From a candidate division CSSED10-310 bacterium (lineage in GTDB: Bacteria > CSSED10-310 > JAFGJC01), in NCBI GenBank assembly GCA_016929305.1, contig JAFGJC010000124.1, positions 1 through 12,922 on the forward strand: DNA of 12,922 nucleotides, read 5' to 3'. The notes under the pieces are model-generated. The model ran no database searches, was not told the DNA's origin, and worked only from the letters and a program-made list of their open reading frames with translations. Positions 1 to 7,892 of this stretch are shown here, piece by piece. A program made the position numbers and the translations under genes. Positions within the stretch are counted from its first letter, which is position 1; each line of letters opens with the position of its first letter.

Positions 1-1959
1 AGTATTAGGTGTAAATTTCACAGAAACACCCAGATCCTCGATAACCACCTGAATGAAACTTCGAGTCATCGCAGCATCTAGTCGACTGGCTTCAAGGTTT
101 CGCCGCTGCATCAGATCTCGATACTCAAGCGTTAAATGAAGCCAAAGAATATATCTATCCGACAATTTTTGGGGACCCTGCAATTCCAGTATCCCTTCCG
201 CACTAAACAGCCTGACAATGCGGCCAGCCAATTTATTAGAAGTCAATGAAAGCAAATCATCAACTGTCGGCAGGTAAGGGCGCCAGGAGGCTTCCTCTGA
301 AACATAAAGACGCTCACCCGGCACCTTTGTTTCAGTCATTTCAGCCAAAATCCGTGAGTTAACTCTCATCGTTCCCGGCATGTGGCGGCCGACCGTGTGA
401 AGAAATCCCTGGCGTTTGGATGGATCAGGATGCATCAACGCATCTAAAATGCGCCATACTTTCCGTCTGTAATGATCACCTTTATAAAGATCGTATCCGC
501 TAGTCTGCTCAACGACCGAAAAACCAAAATCGAACGCACAAAGACTAGCAAGAACCCGCCCAAACAGCTTTTCGTCACGAATCTCATGTCTGGGTATCCT
601 ATATTTCTCCCCTTCAACAATCTGTGAAAGTGGATTTTCTAGCAAATCTCTGAGTCTTCTGGCTTCTGCATCGCGGCTGAGGATAACCTGCTCGCGAAGA
701 ACCGATGCAAATCTTCGAGTTTTTTCATGAAAATTCTGATTGCTGATCACTCTGTCAATCGACCGAAGTATGTTATGATCGAATTCGGTGATTGAATCCG
801 GCCTGTGTAATTTTCCATAAGTAGCTGATATTTCACCAATGCCTTCCAATATCGAACGCGCTGTCAATATTCCCTGCTTGGGATTAAGATTTTGTAATAG
901 ATTTTTTAATACTATGAAATCATTTTCATTCTCTAATTTTGATCCCATTTTTTTAATGACAAATGTTGATATGGATCTGGCAGTCTGGGCTTTTACCCGA
1001 TCACTGTAATGGCTTTCCGTATCATTCAGAACTTGATTTGCATAGTATTCAAAATGACTATCTGAAAGATTGATAATGGCATCAGCAGCATGAATCTGTA
1101 AATGATCACTCAGATCAGGTTGAAAAAAAATTATCTTCAACACCTTCTCGATTTGATTTGGGGTGTACAAAGTTCTCAGAATATTCAACAAGCCGCTTCG
1201 AACAAACAAATCAGTTCGATAAGATAGTGGGTGTTCAAAACGTTTTGTGATTATATTATATGTTTCATCTGAATCGATGTGAGTCAGTAGTCGAAATGCT
1301 TCCAGTTGCAGCCAGACTTCTTCAATTCCCTGCTCGACGATCTCCCTGACTTTCTGATACCATCTTCCCTTTGATACTATCTCTGTTGCACGCTCATCTC
1401 CTGACCTAATCCTATCAATCCAAAAAGCCAGGACAGCCATTCGATTCTGCCATCGTGGGCTTTCGTTGAACTCTTCCCATAACAATTCCGATATCTGAGT
1501 TATATTTTGCTTTTGATTCGAATGTCCCCAATAAAACCTTAAGTATTTGATAGCGATTTCGATTGAACGTTCCCGCTCATGCAACTCACACCTTGCCCGT
1601 TCACGAACAGCCGCGGCATCCATCCATCGGCGAAATGCCTTTCTGTCTCCTTTCAACTTATCTGGATCCGTAAAAGTTGATAAAAACAAAAGCATTCGCT
1701 CGACTTGACTGTTTGAATCTGTCAACTGACCGAGATCCTTCTCCATCGCTCGATAATTCTGAACCATTGCAGTACGCCATTCGGCATGGTCAGATATCAG
1801 TGAAGTGAGCTGATATGATATGTCGCCATCAATCTTTGACATTTGGCAAGCTAATGATTGGATCATATGCTTTAGTAATCTGCATTCCAGGGTAGATAAT
1901 ACATGTTGAGCATTTTCAAGCAGTTCCATGTAGATATTTAAGGATCCTGCCAAATTCAT
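1..1959 (-). CDS. 5'-portion of large cytoplasmic helical-solenoid protein, fifth gene of polymer operon (partial)
   Basis: An open frame of 653 codons starts at ATG 1959 and is still open at position 1, so the gene is cut by the window edge. The start is supported by a 4-base ATGA overlap with the stop of the preceding gene and by GGAAAG (1969-1974), nine bases upstream. There is no signal peptide or membrane segment, so a cytoplasmic location is inferred. Residues 1-440 are almost wholly helical. Amphipathic helix pairs around 215-335 (for example HAADAIINLS near 290) resemble HEAT/ARM-type solenoid repeats. Residues about 440-570 change character: a Gly/Pro/His-rich stretch with KRQGF, HTVGR, ILAEMTETKVPGER and WRPYLP looks like a conserved domain rather than solenoid. 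I do not recognise it with certainty. From the operon context, the missing C-terminal part could be the Mur-ligase-type synthase (PgsB/CapB), but no ATP-binding GxxGKS/T motif lies inside the window. Function is unassigned. Confidence 0.85.
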   Translation of the reverse strand, partial: MNLAGSLNIYMELLENAQHVLSTLECRLLKHMIQSLACQMSKIDGDISYQLTSLISDHAEWRTAMVQNYRAMEKDLGQLTDSNSQVERMLLFLSTFTDPDKLKGDRKAFRRWMDAAAVRERARCELHERERSIEIAIKYLRFYWGHSNQKQNITQISELLWEEFNESPRWQNRMAVLAFWIDRIRSGDERATEIVSKGRWYQKVREIVEQGIEEVWLQLEAFRLLTHIDSDETYNIITKRFEHPLSYRTDLFVRSGLLNILRTLYTPNQIEKVLKIIFFQPDLSDHLQIHAADAIINLSDSHFEYYANQVLNDTESHYSDRVKAQTARSISTFVIKKMGSKLENENDFIVLKNLLQNLNPKQGILTARSILEGIGEISATYGKLHRPDSITEFDHNILRSIDRVISNQNFHEKTRRFASVLREQVILSRDAEARRLRDLLENPLSQIVEGEKYRIPRHEIRDEKLFGRVLASLCAFDFGFSVVEQTSGYDLYKGDHYRRKVWRILDALMHPDPSKRQGFLHTVGRHMPGTMRVNSRILAEMTETKVPGERLYVSEEASWRPYLPTVDDLLSLTSNKLAGRIVRLFSAEGILELQGPQKLSDRYILWLHLTLEYRDLMQRRNLEASRLDAAMTRSFIQVVIEDLGVSVKFTPNT

Positions 1960-4900
1960 AACGCGAGTCTTTCCAGTCTTTCCTTAAACAGCCTTTGATT
2001 GGGATCGTCATCCCTGAGCAGTCTTCCTGCATTGAAGCGAAGGACCAATCCAACCGTGATGTCATTTTGTTCGGTGTCAAATGTAAATCGGTCTGACAAA
2101 TCCAGACACCAGAGCATATTCAGACCGGTCCATTGATACAGAGAAAGACTTGCCTGAAGGCGGGATCTATCAGGCTCCAGACTTTCGCCGAAAGTTTTTC
2201 GCTCGGTATAACTCAAATCGATCATCACAGAGCCGATAAACGCGTGCACTCCCGATTCCCACCACCAGGGGCTAAACAAACCGGTTTCATAATCACCCGC
2301 TGTAATGGTTTTAAAACGCGAGTAGAATCTCACGTTATCAAATAACTCATAATGCAATGTGGTTTGAAATCCTGCACTGAATGGATGGCGATCATCAAAA
2401 TAATTAAACAGCGACGGATCCGGGACGCTGTCAGTTAAAAGAATATCTTTTGAGTTAAGTGATTGATACCGCAAGGAGAATTGAAGTGCGGGCACCAAAC
2501 AAAAGCGTTTAAAAGGACGGTAGGTCTTTCGAACATCTGTATCGATATCAAATGAAAACGCAGTATCATCATGAAATTTCTGAACATATCCATCGATATC
2601 GAGACCACTTCTTACATTCCATTTTCCAAAATTAAAACGGGTGTTCTGGTGGAATAGACCGATATTATTATCTGTATTCGACGCAGGGGCTGATATTCCT
2701 GCTAAAGATTCCAGATACACACTATATCCTTCAATTCGTTTATGAAATCCTACTTCAGCAGTTATTCCATCAGAGCTGAAAATTTGATGTTCATCGTAAC
2801 TATCCACCTCACTCCGGTCCCGATAATATAGATGTGCTACCCATGTTCCTCCCGATTGTTTACTTAAAGGCAATTCAGGTGGAACGTTTGATTTCCATGG
2901 AATTTCTTCCACTGTAAGTTGATCTGAATTCCCGTTTTCAGGGGAAATTTCCGGCCAATACCATTGCGAGTCAACAGAATGGCGGTCTGATAGATATTTG
3001 AATACGGGAGCTGCAAAACGGCAGTAAAATCGATGACTATCCTCCTGGGGTTCAATCTGAACATGGACAAGTCCTTGGAAATCAATCGGCAATAACAACT
3101 CACTTTCCACTAAATCACACTGATAATGTTTTTCTTGATGGATTACATCAACTGATATAGGATCACCATTGAAACTCACCGGTACGATATGTTCCCCAAT
3201 GGCATGTTCGGATGCATCCCTGAACTGGATTCTAAAGGGAATCATATTGTCTTCAGCAGCGTTCAACTCTTTATAAATAAGACATTTTACTACTGCTGGA
3301 CCGATGATGTTACCCTCAACAGGTTGTAACACAGCAGTCGGATAACAGGTTAATATACGAGTTGGTTTCAGTGTCAGTGGTTCTGAGTCTTTCTGAATCA
3401 GGACCGCTGTAATTTCTAGCGATTCTGGCAAACTTCCATCAACATAATAGAATGAAAGATTCGTACCATGTGATTTTTTCCATGGAAACCTTAGGAATGT
3501 ATTTCCGCTAGTCAATGTACCTTTAAGCGCACCGTCCAATGACACATTTACAGAAAATGGCAAGGCCGCATCCCGAAAGCCGTCCACGTGGCATTCAATA
3601 ATACCTGAGATATAATTATCGAGCGGGATTGTTAGAGTTTTATCGTTACTCAACCGGAATCCATGTTCACTCGAACCAAATTCTTCTGTCATGTTTCCGG
3701 ATACAGTTGAAGTGTTGAAAGGTTTCGATATCATTGTCCAGCGTCCGAATTCTGATGAAAAATTCAACAGTGCTTTCCAGCTTAGAAACTGATTTATCCA
3801 TTTGGAATATGGTTTGCAGAGTATGCAATCGGGGTAACGTTGACAGATCTGAACCATTTTCACATAAGCTTCCAACATATGAGCCGGTTGAGTGATATCC
3901 GTTGCACTTTTTTCAAGAATTTCCAAATAAATCTGCTCCATATCAGGAAAATTTCTTTTTCTTGGATTATCGTCAATACCCGGTAGTTGTTCCTCAACTC
4001 GAAAGCTTCCACTACCTCGAAGGCATCGTAATTTCACTGTCTGGTGACCTTCCTGAAGAGGGATGTAAATCTCCTCCATTTCGCCCGGTCTTACCTCAGG
4101 TGTGCCATCGTAAATATAATTTTGGGATTCACAACGATTTTCTGGAAATCTGAATACGAAATCCATCTTTCCCCGCTGAACGCACAATGTGAAATCGTCG
4201 GTTTCATACAATCCGTTTGAGAGGATATGATTTGGCCGGGTAACTATTTTTAACACTCCGGGACCGTTTACTGTGATTTCATACTCATCTTCCGGATCAC
4301 ATATCCAGTAATCCGGTGCATTGGAAAATGGCAGGTTAAATGCATCTCGATAGAATTTTTCAAATCGATTTATCAATGCTACCTTCCGCCCGGATTTTAC
4401 CGCTGCAATGCAATCTGTAGAAACGAATCTGGGATTGGGACTGAAGTACATCCAATTATCGGGCAGGGAAAGCCCTTCTATGTCATAATTTTCAATTCTT
4501 GCCATCCACTGAAGTGTCTCGCGATCCATTATCGGCATCATGTCAATTGAATCCAGTATATCAAGTGCTCCGGGAATATTCCCAAAATGACTCATCAAAC
4601 GGGCTTTTGCAATAATAGCTTGTGTGTCTTCTGGATGAATTTCCAGCAGGTTGTGCATCCATAGCCACGAATCATAAGGTTTTCCTGACACCAATGCCGT
4701 TTCCATCATGATTCTGCAGAACCACTCCGGAAAATGATTATTTACCGGAGACAGTCTATTCCCAACTTCCAATGCACTGTTGGCGTAACCCATCTGCTTT
4801 AAAACAACAACTCCCAACATAAGATCCTTCCAGGGAGAAAACCACATCAATGGAATCTTGAGTAAATTTTGAGAGGTGCTCAATTTAACTGTCTGGATCT

Positions 4901-6926
4901 TATGTTGAGTATCCTTCACCTTGTTAAGCGATGACAGTGTAATCCATGCTTTCGAATCTGCCCATATGTTCAGTTCTTTTGCTCCCGCCGGTATATCATA
5001 AAAAAATCCTGAAGGATTCTGTCTCCCGGCAGGCATGTCACACATGACTGATTCAACTCTGCCGGTATCTGTCTGAATATAGATTTTCAGATCAGTATCT
5101 TCAGCATTTTCCGTGCGGGACATAACGCGCAGACGATGACCAATTTCCTGCGGATTGATGCTGATTTTTAGTGCCTTTTTCTGATCTGTGGGTACATGAT
5201 AATACTCTCGCAACCACATAAGGTTTGAAACTGAATCTATGATCGGTATATTACAATAAACTGGAGCACCATTGTTGTTTAATTTTAGAGAGTGATTTCC
5301 CGGTCTCAAACAGACCGTGAACTCGATCGAGTCCGCTAAACCCACTTTATCCTTTATAAATACTTGTCGTCCATCAACAAATAACTCAGTAGATCTGGAT
5401 CCGAAAATACCCTCGACATCGTAAAATCTTACCGGTGTATAATCCATAGGATCGATATATGGAACCTGTACGGTAAAATCACCTTTATCTGGAATACGAT
5501 AATATCGTGGTCCCGCTTCATATATGGTGCTCATTTCCGATTTTAGTGAAAGCACCGGTGAGACAGAGTCCAGGAATACTCTTGATTCCGCTTCCATTCT
5601 AATCGTATTCAATTCCAGCAACTGCATCCCGGTATCGTACAAGATTCGAGCTAATGGATCGGTTCGGTTTTGATAATAAAGATTTTCCATATCAATGGGA
5701 TCGACCTGCGAATTCGACAGGTTGTCCATCTGTTGGACGCAGGTTAGAAATTTAAGAAATTCTTGTCCATTTTTAGAATGCATCGAATGATTGACCATCT
5801 TCTGAATCAGTATCGAATTTTCTTTGTCAAGCGGATCATGCACTGGTGTATAGATATGTCCGCTAATATAAAGCGGGTCATTGGAAACGAGCCGGAAACA
5901 GTAACTGCCTGAAGGAATGTAATAATATTGAATTTTTGCCTGACTCCACCGGGATGCAAAGACAGCTTCCTCATCAGGATCAAAAACTGATGGTATATTG
6001 GAACGAATCCATCGTCTTCCAGGATAATCAGAATGAAATTTGATCGGATTTTCATTGATTCGAGCGCTATCCAGAAATGTATGGACATCAACGATTTTTT
6101 CGACCGAACTCCAATCCTCTAGAAATTCACATCGCATTTCCAGCCGGATAAGCGCGGGGCCATTGATTTTTCTATATACAATGGATCTTATATTGCCGGA
6201 TTTTTCTGAAAAGAAAGGAACTGAATCGCCACATAACAGGTCTTCAGTATAAACATTTTCTCGGTCAATTAAACTCCTTACCATCAATTTTTCAGTGATC
6301 ATAGCCATTAAAAACCGGTTTGGATCCCATGTGTCATCAGAATCAATGCTTTCGGAAAAAGAAATACATTTCTTCATATCTCTTTGAATCCAGTGGGATG
6401 GATCCGATTCTAATAGTTCATTAACAATGCTAATTGTGTTCCGGCCTTTTTGAAATTCTCTGGTCAAGCTCTTAATCATGGGTTCCCAGAAGAATCCGGG
6501 CGAGAAGTTCACCAGTCTATAACATGATAATTCTAAATGGTCTGCAATGGCTTTGATATAGAATGTTTGCCCTGCTCCGGGGGGCGTGGGAATTTCTATT
6601 GAATGATCTGACAGTATAATGTTGGTTTCTTTAACAAAAGCTTTATTTAAATGATCGGATTCGCCGCAGAAAAAAACGCGGAATATTTCGACATCCTTAT
6701 CGCTTGTTGTACCATAAATTTTCAGAGCTGACTGTCCGGGAATTTCACAGTAAAAACCATCCCCATGGTAAAGTAACACCGTGTTTGTTTGGATTTGAGA
6801 TATTTCAACCGGAAACCATCGGCTTATCTGACAGGTTGACCAAGGATATGACACTTGTGACATCCATGCTGTGTCGGCCATCACAATCAAAAAAATCAAA
6901 TAAATCAGGTATTTAAAACTTCTCAT
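1956..6926 (-). CDS. Exported giant protein with repeated beta modules, TPR-like section and C-terminal outer-membrane barrel-like region
   Basis: This 1656-residue protein begins with a signal peptide (basic RSFK, hydrophobic 6-17, possible cleavage after DTA at 20). Beta-rich modules follow around 55-138, 250-358, 490-665, 885-978 and 1205-1308; three of them open with the phrase GPA/GPG plus a beta strand (256, 888, 1209). Residues 694-815 are helical, with TPR-like spacing (ANSALEVGNRL, PYDSWLWMHNLLEIHPED, IPGALDILDSI). From about 1355 to 1632 the sequence becomes a series of alternating polar/hydrophobic aromatic strands separated by D/N/G-rich turns, as in an outer-membrane barrel. The last strand (ITVGLVLRFNAGR) is followed by a charged helical tail instead of ending in Phe. 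The TPR-plus-barrel plan recalls exopolymer exporters such as PgaA and BcsC, though no sequence identity is claimed. The inferred role is outer-membrane export or anchoring of the polymer made by the PgsC-like protein. The start overlaps the upstream gene by 14 bases, with AAGGTC (6938-6943) as ribosome site. Confidence 0.9.
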   Translation of the reverse strand: MRSFKYLIYLIFLIVMADTAWMSQVSYPWSTCQISRWFPVEISQIQTNTVLLYHGDGFYCEIPGQSALKIYGTTSDKDVEIFRVFFCGESDHLNKAFVKETNIILSDHSIEIPTPPGAGQTFYIKAIADHLELSCYRLVNFSPGFFWEPMIKSLTREFQKGRNTISIVNELLESDPSHWIQRDMKKCISFSESIDSDDTWDPNRFLMAMITEKLMVRSLIDRENVYTEDLLCGDSVPFFSEKSGNIRSIVYRKINGPALIRLEMRCEFLEDWSSVEKIVDVHTFLDSARINENPIKFHSDYPGRRWIRSNIPSVFDPDEEAVFASRWSQAKIQYYYIPSGSYCFRLVSNDPLYISGHIYTPVHDPLDKENSILIQKMVNHSMHSKNGQEFLKFLTCVQQMDNLSNSQVDPIDMENLYYQNRTDPLARILYDTGMQLLELNTIRMEAESRVFLDSVSPVLSLKSEMSTIYEAGPRYYRIPDKGDFTVQVPYIDPMDYTPVRFYDVEGIFGSRSTELFVDGRQVFIKDKVGLADSIEFTVCLRPGNHSLKLNNNGAPVYCNIPIIDSVSNLMWLREYYHVPTDQKKALKISINPQEIGHRLRVMSRTENAEDTDLKIYIQTDTGRVESVMCDMPAGRQNPSGFFYDIPAGAKELNIWADSKAWITLSSLNKVKDTQHKIQTVKLSTSQNLLKIPLMWFSPWKDLMLGVVVLKQMGYANSALEVGNRLSPVNNHFPEWFCRIMMETALVSGKPYDSWLWMHNLLEIHPEDTQAIIAKARLMSHFGNIPGALDILDSIDMMPIMDRETLQWMARIENYDIEGLSLPDNWMYFSPNPRFVSTDCIAAVKSGRKVALINRFEKFYRDAFNLPFSNAPDYWICDPEDEYEITVNGPGVLKIVTRPNHILSNGLYETDDFTLCVQRGKMDFVFRFPENRCESQNYIYDGTPEVRPGEMEEIYIPLQEGHQTVKLRCLRGSGSFRVEEQLPGIDDNPRKRNFPDMEQIYLEILEKSATDITQPAHMLEAYVKMVQICQRYPDCILCKPYSKWINQFLSWKALLNFSSEFGRWTMISKPFNTSTVSGNMTEEFGSSEHGFRLSNDKTLTIPLDNYISGIIECHVDGFRDAALPFSVNVSLDGALKGTLTSGNTFLRFPWKKSHGTNLSFYYVDGSLPESLEITAVLIQKDSEPLTLKPTRILTCYPTAVLQPVEGNIIGPAVVKCLIYKELNAAEDNMIPFRIQFRDASEHAIGEHIVPVSFNGDPISVDVIHQEKHYQCDLVESELLLPIDFQGLVHVQIEPQEDSHRFYCRFAAPVFKYLSDRHSVDSQWYWPEISPENGNSDQLTVEEIPWKSNVPPELPLSKQSGGTWVAHLYYRDRSEVDSYDEHQIFSSDGITAEVGFHKRIEGYSVYLESLAGISAPASNTDNNIGLFHQNTRFNFGKWNVRSGLDIDGYVQKFHDDTAFSFDIDTDVRKTYRPFKRFCLVPALQFSLRYQSLNSKDILLTDSVPDPSLFNYFDDRHPFSAGFQTTLHYELFDNVRFYSRFKTITAGDYETGLFSPWWWESGVHAFIGSVMIDLSYTERKTFGESLEPDRSRLQASLSLYQWTGLNMLWCLDLSDRFTFDTEQNDITVGLVLRFNAGRLLRDDDPNQRLFKERLERLAL
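1959..2864 (-). other. Predicted outer-membrane beta-barrel region of the giant exported protein
   Basis: Residues 1355-1656 contain about a dozen candidate amphipathic strands rich in Tyr/Phe/Trp, for example TWVAHLYYRD, ITAEVGFHKRI, YSVYLESLAG, LQFSLRYQSL, QTTLHYELFD, VMIDLSYTER, LQASLSLYQW and ITVGLVLRFNA, separated by acidic or Asn/Gly loops. The strand number is an eye count. A 22-residue charged helical tail follows the last strand, which is atypical for barrels that end in an aromatic residue. Confidence 0.6.
4482..4847 (-). other. TPR-like helical section of the giant exported protein
   Basis: Residues 694-815 form about three helix-turn-helix units of roughly 34 residues with TPR-like small/large residue spacing (AL at 718-719, W at 735, AL at 744-745, LEIHPED at 761-767, GALDIL at 786-791). 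They are preceded and followed by beta modules. TPR stretches in exporters such as PgaA lie in the periplasm and bind partner proteins; the same use is inferred here. Confidence 0.6.
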
Positions 6927-7887
6927 ATGTTCGAATGACCTTGTTCAGGCATTTTACCCATTTTTGTTGGAGTTTTTTGGATGTAACCAGATTTTTCCTA
7001 AACTCATGATCCATTTCCAAATGGAAGAATATTCCTGCAGTCCAGTTATTGACATATTGACCTTGAATATTCGTTAACGCTCCCAGGGCATCAGTATCCA
7101 CTCCAAAACATCCCACCATCTGCTTCGAAAACCTTTTTTTTATAACGCTGAACAAAGTCTGATATTTTGTAAAATCCGCGGTGTTTTCTCTGCCGCAGGA
7201 CACAATAATATCGAATTGCCTGCCGGGGACATCGGTATCTTTCTTGAATCCATGGAATTGGATCATCAGCAAATCCGGGTGGAACTGAGCCGTTATCCGT
7301 GAAGCGGCATGAAAATAGGATCGTGCATTGTGCGCCGGATCCGCTGCAGACATGTCTGTGATATCATCCGCCAGCTTCACATCTCTGCGCATCGTGCTTG
7401 AATAAAACGCAGAAGCAGTCGTCATCATATAGGCGTTGATGGATATTCGGCCAGTATATTCATCCGATCGTGCATGTGGTGTTTGAAAAATTACCGGACG
7501 ATGATCTCGAAAGTTGTCTTTAAAGACATAAAAACCACTACCTCGCCTGATACCGTCTTTTTCCATGATAACCGTATGAGTATTTTTCCATTTATCTTCA
7601 GCTCTGACAATCTTAAACCCAGCCTGATCAGCTATTTCCTTCAATGAAACCAACATCTCGTATTGCTCTGATTCATGAATTTGAAGGCACTGCAGGAACA
7701 TGTTTTCAAAGACTGACAACGTATTGGATGATGGCAACCCATAGGTCTGTTCTTGGGAATATTTCAGTGCATCATTATATAGTTTTTCCAATTGAGGCAG
7801 GTTATTAGATTTTGATCGGAGTGTATTTGAAAACATAGAAAAACACACCATAAATATAACCAGAAATTGTAATAATTTCGTTTTCAT
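6913..7887 (-). CDS. Secreted metallohydrolase-like protein, probable poly-gamma-glutamate hydrolase / N-formylglutamate-amidohydrolase-like
   Basis: This 324-residue protein has a signal peptide (KTK, then hydrophobic 6-20) and probably acts in the periplasm. Its motifs resemble zinc-dependent hydrolases of the N-formylglutamate-amidohydrolase / poly-gamma-glutamate-hydrolase type. They are TPHARSDE at 136-143 (H138, with D142 or E143), DPAHN at 183-187, IQFHGF at 209-214 (H212), LTNIQGQYVN at 271-280 and FFHLEMDHEFR at 287-297 (E290). Metal ligation by H138, an acidic neighbour and H212, with E290 catalytic, is inference from motif placement. In the operon it would trim, release or recycle the polymer made by the PgsC-like protein. 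It begins five bases after the previous stop with only a weak Shine-Dalgarno, so translation is probably coupled. A pure housekeeping HutG role is unlikely because of the signal peptide and the absence of histidine-degradation genes. Its sequence aligns with the C-terminal region of the PgsC-like protein (see findings). Confidence 0.72.
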   Translation of the reverse strand: MKTKLLQFLVIFMVCFSMFSNTLRSKSNNLPQLEKLYNDALKYSQEQTYGLPSSNTLSVFENMFLQCLQIHESEQYEMLVSLKEIADQAGFKIVRAEDKWKNTHTVIMEKDGIRRGSGFYVFKDNFRDHRPVIFQTPHARSDEYTGRISINAYMMTTASAFYSSTMRRDVKLADDITDMSAADPAHNARSYFHAASRITAQFHPDLLMIQFHGFKKDTDVPGRQFDIIVSCGRENTADFTKYQTLFSVIKKRFSKQMVGCFGVDTDALGALTNIQGQYVNNWTAGIFFHLEMDHEFRKNLVTSKKLQQKWVKCLNKVIRTYEKF

Positions 7888-7892
7888 AGGCT

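Noticed and set aside
1..1959. Absence of a gene in the first 1.9 kb
   Set aside because: The minus-strand frame from ATG 1959 is open to position 1 and only looks empty because its stop lies outside the window.
3902..4153. Plus-strand open frame of 83 codons, and similar 60-80 codon plus-strand frames elsewhere
   Set aside because: All lie inside long minus-strand genes and look like by-products of their codon use.
5807..6091. 94-codon minus-strand frame inside the giant gene
   Set aside because: It overlaps the real frame in another phase, has no ribosome site I can support, and carries no recognisable motif.
6913..7887. Assignment as a housekeeping HutG N-formylglutamate amidohydrolase of histidine degradation
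   Set aside because: The protein has a signal peptide and sits in a polymer operon with no hut genes; only fold-level similarity is supported.
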